DNA of 64,000 nucleotides from Gymnothorax reevesii (GCA_029721435.1 CM056577.1:112776219-112840218), one strand, 5' to 3'. Positions 26,201 through 41,200 are shown, numbered from the stretch's first letter. The notes: generated by a model not told the origin, from the sequence alone. Program-made: numbers and translations.

Positions 26201-29200
26201 CTTTTAAGGATACTTATACACAAATAGGAACCAATCCAAGGAGAGTTTTATAAATAAAACCCAACCATTGCATATGTCTGAGCATATACAATAAAGGCCA
26301 ATCAGATTTTGCGAACAGAATAAAATGATGGGTGAGACATTTACATCCAGTGACAAATTTTAAAGCACAATGATACACAAAATTCAATGATCACAAACAT
26401 TGGGCAGAAGCACCCATGTACAACACATCCCCATAGTCTATCAAGGACAAGAAAGTTGATGATACACAATATTTTCTAGCTGTAAATGAAAGGCAGGATC
26501 TGTTGCGAATGTAGAAGCCTAATTTTACCTTGAGCTTAGAAACCGAAGTGGTAATGTGAGACTTAAATGATAACTGAAGATCAATGACAAAGCCCAAATA
26601 CTTATAACTGGATACTAGTTCAATTACTTCTCCTTGAGCGGTCAGAATGTTTGGGAGATTTTACGATACTGCAGCAGAGTTTTAAAACGTCATCAGTTTA
26701 GTTTTTTGGCATTAAAAATCAGTTATAGTTTCTGTAAGCAATGCTGCACAACATCAAATGCAGATTCTAATAATTCAAAGGCATGAACAACATGACAAGA
26801 CAACAGTAGATAATAGTATCATCTGTATAAAACGGTCCATGGCATTTGATAGGTTTTTACATAACTTGTCGACATAATAGACAACAATATTGGCCCTAGC
26901 ACTGAACCTTGTGGCACACCTTTTGATATTTGATTAAGGAAATTGATCAATATACTGTGGTTAACTACATCAAATAATTTTTTTAAGTTGAGCGCAGACA
27001 AGTTTCTCAAATACTTTTGCCATAATACATAGTTTGAAAATCGGTCTGTAATTATTTCCTTGCAGAAGGGGAACAATGAAGGCAGTTTTCCAAACTTTTG
27101 GAATCTGACTGTTAAGAACACTAAGGTAAAAGATGTTACAGGCTCATAAATGCAATCTGCCGCCAGCTTAAGAAAATAAAGATCAAGCTTATCAGGACCG
27201 GCTAATTCCTTTATTTAACTTTTTATGAACTTCCAGGGCAGAAATAGGCTGAAAGTAAAATACACAATCAGTAGATCCACCATCTCCACAAGATACAGGG
27301 AAAACATTTTCAGGTTGCACATCAGAATTCGTCATTACAGGACATAGAGAATCAAATAAAAAACCAACAGACATGAAATGCTCATTAAAACAGTTAAGCA
27401 CAACTAATCTCTGTCAGATTGCTGGAATCTTTTACTTGTATAATGTGAGTTGGCCATCGTTGGATTTTTTTATTTTCCAAAACTATTTTGGATCATTTAG
27501 TTCTTTTGTGGTTTCAGAGTGGTAAAACTCAGATTTAGCTTTTTAAATAAGCAACATCTCATTTCGAAGCTTCCTGAAATTGAGCCAGTCTGCCTCAGTT
27601 TTAGTTTTGCTTGCCTTGGCCCAGACAACATCTGTTTCTTTAAGAAGTCTACCTATCTCAGGGGTAAACTATGGATTATTTTGCCCTTTCACTCTTCACT
27701 TTAGCTCTTCATCATCAAAAAGGGAAATTCTATTCCAGTGATAGAGAGCCAGATAATGGAAAAACGCCTGCTCGCAGAAAAATTTTAAATCTCCTATAAA
27801 AAGAAGTTGACGCTTGGCTTTTCGCAGTTTGACATTTCTAACTGTTGTTATGACACAGTGATCACTTAAATGATGTGCAAAAATGCCAATGCCTGGGAAT
27901 TTATGGGGGTGTAGAATCTGGAGACATTCCTCGTATGGCTGATAAGCTAGGACCAGAGCCTTGTCAAATACTAAAAAAACTTTTATGGCCTTCCCCCAAG
28001 GATGCTCCCATAGTCTACCAGTGGAAGGTGTCGATGGTCTTTCTGCTGCTCTGGAAAGGGGGGTGTATTGTTTTGTGGGGTTTTACAGGGGGCATTTGTG
28101 TAAGAAGGGGTCCAGAGATCAAGTGCTGGTTAGTACGGGTTAGTAATATCCTATCAGAGAACGCGTTCACTCAGAGTTTCACGAGACCCAGAATTAAACA
28201 CAGCTGGAAGCAATGAATGAAATACCAAAGCCGAAACCGAAAGAGGAAACGTGATTGGACGAAAAGACGCAGGCATGCTGAAGGCAGTCACGTGACATCA
28301 CTGGAAGGCAGAGTGGGATGGATTGTCAGACGGCTGAACTGCAAGCTGGAAATATAAAGCGAAAGTAAGACACAAGCACAAATAAGCACGGGACAACACA
28401 GAAGGGCAGAATCATAACAATTTGGCAAAATCAAATCAAGTTGGGATGATTTTTCAGGATGTTTAATATTTGGACGCGTTGTGCCATCAACTAATTGAGT
28501 GAAATTCAAAGTCACAAATAGATTTAGGGTTGTCTGATGCTGAATACAGCCAGTCACAATTTTGATCCCCAATTTGAAGAATTCCATTTGAGTTTAGCCC
28601 AACTAAATACTGTATTAAAAATGATAAAGCTTCCTTACAAGCTGGAGGTGGTCTGTAACAACCAATAACGGTAAGGAACTGACCCTGAATGAACTCAAGC
28701 TTCACAGCAAGAAACTCAGATTTACCTGTTATGGCCAAATAACAGTTTTGCAACATTTATTTAGTATTCAGCTTGCATATTTAGGGGAGAAATAGGAGAA
28801 AAACATAACTATATTCAAAGATGTGCACAGAGAAAAAGGCCCCCAATAAGGGAAAAGTGAATGGAAGTATACTCTGTTCAGAGCACAGACTCCATGAAGA
28901 TACCAAAGGATAAAAATTAAGATTTTAATAATGCTTTGCAGAGTATAAAGTGGGATGACGTCATGAAATCTGATCATTTGGACTATATTCCAGCCAGTAC
29001 TTTACATCTAAATTACACAAGCTTATTTAGGACTTTTCAAAAAAGTTTAGAAATATAAATAAAATATCCCTTCCATGGATAAATTAAACTATAAATTAAA
29101 CTATAGTTCGAATGATGAAAGATCGAGACCAGACCCTAAAAATATAACTGAAGTCCATACTTACAGCTGATTGGCACAAATTTTCATCATTAAAAAACAA

Positions 29201-32200
29201 AGTGACAAGAAAACTTAGGAAAGCCAAGGCAAACTACTTTCTTGAAATAATTGAAAATAATAAGGGAAAGTCAAAATTGATAAGGTAGCAAATAAAGAAG
29301 GCAAAGTGAAATGCGGACATAAAAATTTGGCTTTTTCTGTGAGACACCCATATCTACCTTGGTGCCAAGTTTCATTCAATTCCAGGGGGGTCAACTGTGC
29401 ACTGAATGTCAATCTCTCGTGGACTGGCTCTAAATATGTTTTTGTTTAGATACGTGGAATATGTTTTTGTTCAGAGAACAGGAGTAGGTCGCATATAATC
29501 CCATTCCTGAGGCGTCACCTAAAGTGGCAAATGAAGTTTAGCAAGCAGATTATACCCAGTATATGAAAAAAAAAAACCAATGAAAATGAGAACTATTTCA
29601 CTTTAAGGAACTTAGAATTTAAATATAGGCCTGTACAAGCATTTATATTATCCGTCATTCATATTCAGTCGTTGTTCACAAAAGAATATCCGCGCTCATA
29701 ATCTAAAAACTCACTTCACACATAGATGAACGCATTAGGCCTTGGGCAGGCATCGGAAAATGAACAGGTGTCCGTTCAAAAATGAAGACGTTCAATGTTC
29801 AGAATATTGGCTATCTACTCGTGGTAAATGCTAAATGGACTGCATTTTATATAGTACTTTCTAGTCATTCCTAGACCACCCGCTCTACCTCCTGAGCCAT
29901 GCCACTCCTGGTAAGGCATTGTCTTATAAGACGTCTTCTCAGATCACCTAGTAACAGTCCACTCCACCTTGGAAATATTTAGAGGTAAGTTTTGTGGAGG
30001 ATTTACAACACAGAGGGGCAGAAATAAATATATTTTCTGGTTTGAGGATGGATGGTATTAGTTTTCCGATTAGCTCTGCACGCATTTTGTACAGTGTTTA
30101 ATGCAGCAGTGAGAGGAGACTCCCAGAGATGGTTTGTAGACCACTTTTAGACCGTTCAAAAATGAACACGTTCAATGTTCAGAATATTGACAAACTCCCT
30201 AATGGTGTGGGGTGGAGTCACTATAACAGCTAGGACTGACCTCCACATCTGCCATGGGAGAGTCACAGGGGTGTCCGTTTGCATGCCGTCATGGACATGG
30301 ATTCATCAACCAAGATAATAATGCCAGAGCTCTTTGCGCATGCATCATCAACCATCTCCAAAGGCACCAAGTCCAAACCTTGCCCTGGCCTGAAATGTCC
30401 CATGACCTCTCCCCCATGGAACATATGTGGGATATGCTGGGATGACGTGGCACCCATGCATCACCCAACAGTGGCACCCATCCTTTTAGGACTTGGTACA
30501 GCTGGGTTCGGCACTCCAGGCAGAATGGCAGAGAATTCCTCAAGCTGACAGTGGTCGTCTGCATTAGGAACATGCAGCGTCGGTGTGTTGCTTGTTTGGA
30601 TGGTAATGGCAGACTAAATGATTACTGATCACTGTGGCTTTTGGGTTCCACCCCATGTGACATTTTGTACCCCCAGAAAAAATTCTCAATAAATTGAGGA
30701 TAAAGTGTCACGAACTTCATCTTGAATTGCTTGCCAATTTGACATAGTTATGAAATTAAAAAGTAAATATATTTTCGGGGTTATCTTTTCTTTTCATTAT
30801 CCCCTACTTTTTGTGTGAAGTATAGCTTAGTTTAGTTTACTAGTTTATTTAAGTCTCACTTCACATATACCAAATATAATAGTACACTGAAAAATTAATG
30901 ACAATTAAGAAAAAAAAAACAATCTGAAACACTCTAAAAAGAGTTATGAGAGACTAGATAAAACAACCGCAAATATCCATGGTGAAACACCTATAAGAAG
31001 AATAAAAATCAGTTTAAAATAAATTTAAAAACACTAGAGTTACATATCACATTAATAATATAACAGATCTATTCAAAATACCTTCAAAATATTCCTTTCA
31101 AAATAGCATTCAGGATTTTGGCAGTAGTATGTACAATATTGCAGTTAGACAAAAGTTAACACATTTGGTCAAACAGGCTTAAAGGAGCAATATGTAAGAA
31201 ATGTATGTTGATTAATCATGAAATGGCCCTGATATATCACCAGACATTAAGAAATGATGTTAATTTCAAATACTTATATCACTGACAACAGTAGTCCAGC
31301 CAGAATATTCTCATTACAAAACCGAAGTTGCAGCCCTCAACTAATGTTTATGTTTTCATTTTGTGTTTTGGCCGGTTACGCCACCCTCCAACTATCTCCC
31401 AATCACGAAGTCAGTAGCATTTCTGCATCCAGGTTGCCAGTTACCATTGGGAACGCAAATGTCTGACGTTACTAAACCTAATAGGCCTCGTTATGATTCC
31501 GAAATAAGTCGTGACAAAGTCAGAAGCAAAATAAGGATCTGTATAGGACCTGCCTTTGAAAGATGGTGACGGCTGAAAGCAGAGAAGAATTGGAAGACCA
31601 AGGCCGAAGTTGCTAATTTTCTCCTGGGCAGGTAAGATTCAGCTCAGTTTGGGTGACTTAATTCTATTGAATGTAGGCACGGATATTTCAAATATTCTCC
31701 ACAGTCGTATAACGTTATGTATGTTCGTTCATGGTACGTTAGTGCGTATGCAGGCGGGTCATCGAACTGACTAGGTAACAAATTGTTTGAGCAATAAAAA
31801 CCGTGGCTCTTCATTGCTGACATTACCAAAGCATGATTAGTCCGTTTCTCTGGCATTATGCTGAGGCGCTGTGAAAATAGTTCCAACATTAGCACAGCCA
31901 TTATGGCAATATGAAATGTAATTGAGACAGTACATCGGTCAAATAAGTCCTCATTCAATCTTTACACATTTTACAGTATGCTGTAAATGCATATGTATGG
32001 AGAGGAGGAGGGGATACTGCGCTCTGCACTATTTTGAATGTGACTGCACAACCAGTTTTGGCCACAAACTTACATATAGCTCCTTTAACTGACCCAAATC
32101 ATTATTCAAATTTATGGTACATTGAAATAATTCATTCCTGAAATCATTATAATGTGAACACTGCATTAACACAGATTTACACAGAGGACATAATCGTTCA

Positions 32201-35200
32201 GACACTGGTACACATGCGTTACGACCAGTTTCAATGCATAAAGGGGCTATGCCACATCTAAACTTAGCCAACACTGACCTATTTTGTCTTGACATGATGG
32301 ACTTAACATTGCTTTCTGTACCAAAATCAGTTTTCAACCACTTATATGTCCGAAGCTTATTTCTGGTCAACTCCACTCGTACCTACTTCTGCATTAATAG
32401 AATTATACCACATTTCGTTATATTTAATTGACAAAATATCATAGTATATGAGTGGTCCACCTTCAAATTCTGCTTATAGTTCAGAAAACTGCCTACAGAA
32501 ACATGTATTAGGTTACTTCTCTTCACACTATTGCCCATGAACTTTGGATGATATTATAGATCTTATGTGAAAAATTAATATGCTAACCAAGGAAACTTTA
32601 CTCATTTGATGAAGTTACACATTTTGCAAGTCTGAATGGTACATATGTCTGTAAAAAGGATGTGGCGCTTTTGAGCTACCGTGGTCGCTCATGGCTGCCC
32701 TAAGCAGGGTCGGTCATAGCCTGTGTTGCCTGCGGTCAGCGGCTGGCTGCAGAAAGGAGAGGAAAGACCGCCTGCCCGATAACTTAGGGATTTGAGTTGT
32801 CCGTTCACCAGTGAACGGGAATTACTGATTGGCTTAAGAGGTGTCAATCAAAATTGAATTGTCATCGAATGTAACGCAACGCATGGTTACGCCGTAAACT
32901 GCCACAACAAAGATGGCGAATGTAGAGAATGACGCTTTGATAAAGAAATCGCTTGAATATCTTGAAATTCACGACCGAAAGATTACTCTAAAGAACGAAC
33001 TACAGTCGATCAATCATTTACTAGATGGTAAAGATGTACTTGGAGTTTTGCCGACTGGCTTCGGTAAAAGCATGATTTTTACTGTACTTGGTTTGTCCAA
33101 AGATTTGGAATCAAGGTCAACACGAAAGGCAGAAAGCATTCTCGTAATTTCTCCTCTGAAAAGCCTCATCTCTGACCAGCTACTAGATTTACAATCTTTA
33201 GATTGCACTGCTGCAGAGCTGAACAACGAAACGTACCAAGTATGTTTTTTTTTTTTAAAAGGGGTGGTCCGTCGCGGCTCGTTGCGCAAGGAAGTGGGCG
33301 GCTAATCAAAATCCCTACGTTGTCGTGCAGGCGGTCTTTCCTCTACTTTCTCCAGCCAGCCGCTGACTGCCGGTAACGCAGGCTAGGTCGGTCAGTGACA
33401 GTGCCTTGATACGCAATCAGTTAGACACCAGAAGCGGGGTGAAGGGAAATGAGGATTTATTGAAAACAATATAAAACAGGCACAAGGGCCAATGAAAAAC
33501 TTGGCCCAAAGGGTTGCAAAAGACAAACTAAGGTAAGCTACACAGAGCTGGGAAACTAAATAGCAAAAACGGCAAGAACAAAAAACCACTGGAAACTCCA
33601 GGCAGAAATCCAAGAACGAAAATAAACAACAAGACTAAGGCTATGTACAAAATGACTAAGAAAACGAGACTTTGGAACATGCGCTAACAACCAAGGACTT
33701 GGAAACATGAGCGAGAACTTGACTTCGAAACAAAACCTGGCAACAAAACTTGAGACACTGTCTGCCAGCCAACTTCTACCGCATCCAGATAAAGGCTAGG
33801 AAATCAAGACATGAGGGGCAACACCTGGAGAAGGAGAAACAAGAGGCATGGCAAGATCATGACATGGACTAAGATTGGATGACAAGACTTGCTCATTAAG
33901 AGAATGAGCGTGATGCTCATTGCTCATTCTTAAGTATGCAGATTGGAAGCAAGCATGAATGTTAAGAACAGAAAAGCACAGCAAGACTTGAAATAGCAAA
34001 GCAGGAATCATGACAATAAACTCCCTGTCTAAATTAGTAATATTAGTAATGTGCCTATCTAATGAATTACATCACGCAGTGAGTGTTAGTAAATGTTAGT
34101 AACTTAAAAACAGTTAATTGCCAATTAAGCTTAGACAGCCCCGAATCAGCACAGCACAGAAGGAAGGGGGAAACACCGAAGCCAACCAGAGCTCTGAAAT
34201 GTGCAACAACGAAGGCACGGGGCGGAACGCAGACAAGCGGTGGAGTGGCTTGGCAGACCTGGCATGAACAAAAACATGAGAAAGTAAAAACATGGACAAG
34301 GAATGTGAACAATGAAATGCGTAATCCTAATACAAGAAACTGTTAAAACTGTGATATGAAATATGACTATGTCCTGGTACATGAAACTATTAAAACTATA
34401 AATGCTGTCCTGGCCAAAGGCCAGGACCCCAGAACACAACAGTGCCTATTTTCCATTCTCGGACAGACAGCTGACTGACAGGTGACAATGCCGATGACGC
34501 GCAGCCTCTGGGCGGCTGACATCTGCCCGTGACATGCCAATGGCTCTTTTTCCTGTCCTCTGTCGTAAGCCATTCCATTTTCTTGATGCAGTAGCATTTT
34601 TCACTTTTTATTGTTGGCTTTATGTAGGCCATTGACCACACCCAAAAGAACAAGTCAAGTGTCACTGTACACATCACGACCAGCTCACCGTTTGTTATTA
34701 CTGAAGTGCTTGGCGCTTTAACGTGGCATGTGTCAGGATTACAATACCAAGTGCTTTTTTATTTCCGGTCGTATCTTATTGGAAAAGCAATAAAAATAAA
34801 GTTTAAAAAAGTTCATATTAATTAATTACACATCATGTTGCTATGTTAAAGAATGGCAAAAATCTAAATATGCTTAATGGACTCTGTATCCTATGAATCA
34901 TTTCAGCTTTTGTTATGTGGATTATGTGGAACCAGCTATGCTTCCATTTTCAATTTGCTCTGTTGAAGGATGTCTCTTCACCACAATAGATGATTCCCAT
35001 GGTGCAAAGGTTCAAATGAGGGCGTTTTCTTCCTTTCAGACCTTTGTATAGTAAGAAAACTTTGATCATCTGGATTTACAAATGAGCATTCAATGATTAA
35101 TCAAAGTCTCCATTTAAAGTATGTTTGATGGGGGAAACATTTCTTCTTGCTGCATAAAATTTTGGTGTGACTACTTTGGCATCATTCATTGCTTGTGTTG

Positions 35201-38200
35201 AGATAAACCAGAAAGGAAATTTTTGCTAAAATATTTGTTACTCTACAGTTAAATTGAGAGCACAAGTCCAACCTCAAGTTCCTTTCTTAACTTACCGTCA
35301 TTCTCTGCTTTCTTTTCTTTCAGTGTTTGGCACTTTTTCTGCCTGCACAGTGGATGGCAGCACTTGAACACTTTCTGAAGCAGGTACAGTAGCAGTGATG
35401 CCTCTGCTGTTCTGTCGCCTCTAATTTTCAAAGAGCGCTGGCGCTTCAGCTGTAATATTGGTTTTTTCAATAAGAGGTTCGTTAGGAGTGTTTTGGCCCA
35501 TTGCTCCTCTGAGGTCTCCAGTGTTGACCTGCCTTTTTTCAAGGACCGGGTGTGAAGATTTGTAGGCATATCCATTTTCATGATGTGATCTATTTATCTT
35601 CCCTTTTGCGGAGAGTACATCAAACATAAATTCTCTGGTTGCAACTTTCTTCTGCTGCTGGATGGAGTACGTCTCTGTGCCAAACCATGCCGCTGCATGA
35701 CAGTTTGTGTCATGGCGATCTACTCGTGGTAAATGGTAAATGGACTGCATTTTATATAGTGCTGTCTAGTCATTCCTAGACCACCCGCTCTACCTCCTCA
35801 CCCATGCCGCCCCTGGTAAGGCGTTGTCTTATAAGACGTCTTCTCAGATCACCTAGTAACAGTCCACACATTGGACATTAAAGTATTTTGAGGTAAGTTT
35901 TGTGGCGGATCTACAACACAGAGGGGCAGAAATAAATATATTTTCTGGTTTGAGGATGGATGGTATTAGTTTTCCGATTAGCTATGCACGCATTTTGTAC
36001 AGCGTTGAATGCAGCAGTGAAAGGAGACTCCCAGAGATGGTTTTTAGACCCAAAATGAAATCTTCATTTTCTTCCTCAGGCATGTTACCGGCGAGTTTGA
36101 CATCAGAAACCTTTTTGATCAGCCTGAAGAGTTCCTTAAGGCTGCCTTGGCCTGGGTCCTCTCTGTTTTCTGTTTCAAACAACCAGAACATATATTTAAA
36201 GACTGTTCTGCTGAATTGCAAAACAGAATCTGGAAAATTCATGCAGGCCTTTATCATTTTTTCCTGCCCACAGAGTTGGAGAAGGCTTGTATGGCATGAG
36301 CTGCATGGATGTGGACCACCGTCTTATCCCAATTATTGCTCTCCCCAGTGATGACCATAGAACTGTTCTCAAAGTTCTGATGGATATCCTCTTTATCATA
36401 GGCTAAGAGAGAACCGTGTTTAAAAACACAGCTGCAATCAACTTCAATTTTGCGTATCCAGATTTTGGTACATGGAACGAAACAGGTTACAAATTTGATT
36501 GATCAGAAGGTTTTGGTGGCTGTGTCATAGTCGGTAGACAGCATCTTAGACTCTGTCAGCGGCAACACATCTGTGCCTCTCTCTGGGAGTGTGAAGCTCT
36601 TGTACACCACTCTCTTTTGCTAATGAGTGATGCCTCTTTATGTGTTGAGGTGTGCAGCGAATGGATTGATTAGTCGATGCTGCACATATTCAGGCCAGGA
36701 CCAGAAATATGTGTCACATTCTTGCACTTTAAATAAGCCTCATTCCCAGCATATTAATGATGAAGTCTTTTGGCCTGATTGAGCTCAGATGGTACAGCCT
36801 TTGAGATATCCTTTGCCAGGCATGATGAAAATTTTCTTTCTTCTATTTCATCTTTTGGGGTTTCCACCAATCTGCAGAGATTACTATTGCTGAACTACGC
36901 CAAAAATCATACTGACCAACCTGTGATAGGTTTCACCTCTTGTGCTCAATACGACCGTCTCAGTGCACCATTATGGTCACCCGCTGATGTTCTTTGGGCT
37001 GCTGCTGTATGAAGAGTGCATTTTTGGTGTTGCGTGTTGAAAATTTGCTCAGTGCATTGGCTTTAAAAATGTGCCGTGTCTTCCTTCTGTTTTTAATGCT
37101 GTCATCTTTGAAGTTTAAAAAAGTCTCTGATTTCCAGACATACAGTATTTGAAAGGTATTTTGTTTTGCAGGTACTTGAATCTCTTCTATGTCTGGATTA
37201 TGTCACTGGCAAAGGAACAAGAAAAGGTATTTTCATCGTAAGAACCATCATAGAGCGATCAGCTGAACTTGATAAAGGTGTTCATGCATGTTTCATAGAT
37301 TATCGATTATCGGAAAGCATTTGTTAGGGTATATTATGAAAAGCTAATCAACTGCCTTAGTGATATTGGGATGAGAGGAAAACTTATCAAAAACTTGTAC
37401 TGGAGCCAAAGAGCTTTTATCAGAATGGCGAATAGTTATTCAGAGGAAATAAAGATCAAGAGAGGTGTAAGACAAGGTTGTGTTCTGTTGCCGACTCTCT
37501 TTAATCTATACATGTTATGATTCTGCTCTGTTTGCCATGTTTTTGATGTTCTGTCTGATCTCTGAATTGCCTGACCATGCCGTGAATTGTGTATTGTGAT
37601 TTGGTTACCTGATTAAGTTCATTTTTTGTCTAGTTTAGTTTTGCCATGTTTTGTATTTTGCCATATTCCATTCCTGCAGTTACATTCTGGTCCATGTTTT
37701 TGTTTTTGCCATGTATTGCACTTTGTCTCCCCCTGTCTGGTCTCTTGTCTTGTCTTTGCTCACAGCCCCGGTATTGCATGCCACTCTTTCGGGTGATTGA
37801 ATGGTTTCTGGATTTCAACCATTTCTTCCAGTCTCGTTTACTTCCTTCGCCTTGCTTTTCTATTTTACTAACCCATACTAACAGTTTGTTGTTTTTGATA
37901 AAGTTACTAACCTTAACTAACATTGTATATAATACTAACTTGCTAACGAGCACTAGGGATTGTATAGCTGCACTCTTCTAATTGAATAATGATCTCTCAG
38001 CATTCGCCCTGTTCTAGTCTCCGCCTCTTGCCTTCACTCAATTTACTTTACTGTGCTTCTAGCAGATTGTCTGCACCTATCTAATCACTGTTCTGCCTCT
38101 CACTCTGTGCACATAGAAATCCCTAACCAGATCTGTTTGTTCTGTCTATAGGCTCTTGTGATCCCTGTCTGCGATTTGGCTTTGGCCTATTTCATGTGAT

Positions 38201-41200
38201 TAGGTTCTCCCTCATGTTTGCTTCCTTTGTAATCAGTCTGACGTCCTGCACCTGTGTTTTGTTAAGCATGTGACTTCCCGTGAGTGTATATTAGGAGTCT
38301 TGTCACAGCACTTCCTTGTCAGAACGTTTCTCTTGTTTTCCTGTGCTGCTATCGTCTTCGCCTTGTTCTCATAGCGTTACTCTTCTGACTGGACCGTCCA
38401 ACTTACGATTTTTGGCTTTGTGTTTTTGGATTATTGTTGCATCTGTGTTTTTGAACCCTTTTCTGCCCGACTATGAGTTTTGTCTTTGCTGCCCTGTTAA
38501 CGGTTCGGATTACGCCCACTGGATTTTGGTTTTTGCTTCTCTGACATACCTGTGCCTATGTACTGAACGTATTTTTGCTGACCGCAAGTACTGTGATTGC
38601 TACCCTGGTTTTCGACTTTGTTTTTGCTCAACTGGATTGAGATTTTTTTGGATTGCGGACTTAGTACCGTTGCCTTCTGCCCTGCGGGGGTTTTCCCCCT
38701 TGCTTTATAAAATCAGATCTACTGCACGGCTTTGTTCTCGCGACTGGTTCCTGAGTATCATCACAATACACTGAAGTCATCTTTAGGAGCATTGAAAATA
38801 TACAAGGAATAAATATTGAAGGTCAGAACATTGATAATCTCCGTCATGCTGACAACACGGCCCTATTGGCTGAAAGTGAAGAACAACTTAATCTTGCACA
38901 AAGTCAGTTTAAGAGTGAAAGAATTTGGCATGAAAATGAATTCAAAGAAGACCAAGTCAATGGTAAATTCCAAGTCCAGCCCCACAAGAAGAATAAACTT
39001 CATGATAGATGGTAGCAGACCTAAGCAGTTACATATCTTGGACAGCTAATCACAGATGATGGAAAAAATAACCAAGAAATCATTTGCAGAATTTCAACGG
39101 CAAGAGGTGTCTTCAATAAGGTGAGAAGCACATTAACCAACAGAAAACTTTCAGTACTTTTTTCAATATTAGAGCATTTCAAAATCCTTTTTCTGTCTGG
39201 TCAATATTATGATACGGGTGTGAAACACGGACCCTCACAACAATATTACTTTGTGAATCAATGCATTTGACAAGGTGTTAACATGCAATTATATTTTTCC
39301 TGTTTTATGCATGCAAGTAAAACACCAGTGGAACTTCTTATCCATGGACTGATCTCATACGAACCCTTGCACTTCCATGCGCAACAGACTGTTATTTTGC
39401 TAAATTCAAATAAGCCATGGAAGCATGGAAGCATGGAGAGCATGCAGCATGGAAACTGAACCACAACACTGCAGTCAATCAAGGGAGAATTACATGGCCT
39501 ATCAACACGTATGACCAGATTTTCTAAACATCTTCACATTTTAGTTTTATGGTGTTTTTTCTGAGAGTCTGCATTTTTTGATGCACGCTGTGTATATCTA
39601 TTGCTGCCTTTCTGGCCTAACACATTCCAAAAAAGTTAGAACGGGGACAACTGGGGATATTATTGTGGTGAAAATTTTAAATAATGACTTGATTTGAGAC
39701 GGCTGATGTCAGCAGGTGATTATCATAATGACTTGGCACGAAGGCAGAATACAGAATTTCCAATTTGCGCAGAAATGTTTAGGGAAATTATCAAAAGGTT
39801 TAAAAACAATACTCTTCAATGAAACATTTGAAGGGATTGGGATACTTCACCTATCGCAGTGCTTAACATAGTTAAAAGATTCGAGGAATCTGGAGGAATT
39901 TCTGAGCTGAATATCCGTAATCTCCAATCGCTCAGGTTGCACTCCATCCAGAACCATCATTTGTCTACAAAGGACATGATTATCCATTTGAGTAGTGTTA
40001 CGTTACAGTCAAGGAACGAGACACAGACTCAGGGTACGATCCACAAGGGAGTGTTTATTACTAGGAATACGGTAATATTAAAGGGAAAGTCCACGGCTCA
40101 CAACAGTGGATGGGGCATTCCAGTGAAGTTGGTACCGACTGAAGAGTGTAGGGGCTTGTCTGCTCCCAGCCCCATGGGCTTCCCGGGGCCAAAGCCAAGT
40201 GGTAAATCCCCCCTGCAGAAACAGGACTGCTTGATAAACTGAGATTTACTGAAAACACTTGAAGACCACAAAGGAAAAACTGGTTTAACCAGAGTCCAAA
40301 TTTTGCATATTTTATATATTATGATAGTATTTATAATGATATATATTAATAATAATGATAATAATAATAATATATTATTTTTTATATTTCTTGCATATTT
40401 TTTCATCGCTTTGTTTCGAAGATTGTTTTGAATTTTTAATTCATTATTTCTCTGCGATGTGAAAATGTGACTCTGATCATTTTTCCATGGTGGTTTTCAC
40501 ATGGAAGGAGAGCTGATCTCAATACTAGAAGACACAATCAGTCTGGGAGGCTTTGCAGGGTGAAAAGCAAACATGCTGAATTGATAATAAACTCATATGG
40601 ACAAGACATCCACCAAAGGAGGTTTGAATGCAACTGATAACATCAAGGAAGGAAATAACACAATAAATCGATTAAAGGGGACTAAACCCTGGTTAAATTG
40701 CAACAGGAGGAAAATGTGCCCTTGCATTTTATTTATGTGTATTATCGTGAATTTCTTGAGCCTGTAGCAGCCATTAAATTTGCAATAAGCTCATTCTGTG
40801 AGTAAAATTGTAAAATTTCTCAGTTTCAACATTTGCTATGTTATCTCTGCTCTATTGTGAATAAAATAATGGCTGGTGTGATTTGGAATTGGGGTTGAAC
40901 AATTCTCAATTCTCAATCCACATTAATTCAAACTGAATGTTGAGACATAAAATCACAAGAATAGGAGGTGATGGGGACAAAAAGAATGTGAAATTAAGCA
41001 TTTTGTGGTCAAGTACAATTACTGTGAAACAAAGCATAAACCCCGGAGCTGCTAAAGTAAGATGCAACACTGAGACATAGGCCAAAATTCAGCTGGTGTT
41101 TGGATACCACGTTGTAAACTAATTGCAAATATAACACTTCTTAAAACATGTAAGGTGGTGAGACAATATTGGTATGCATTTGGATGATGGAGGGGTTGAA

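Noticed and set aside
27875..28216. 113-codon plus-strand frame
   Set aside because: Antisense within the decayed LINE region; no domain.
31459..31631. Exon beginning MSDVTKPN as a host gene
   Set aside because: It sits wholly inside a TTAA-bounded element and has an in-frame stop.
38316..38774. 152-codon plus-strand open frame
   Set aside because: Lies almost wholly within the solo LTR; frame openness reflects the T-rich LTR sequence.
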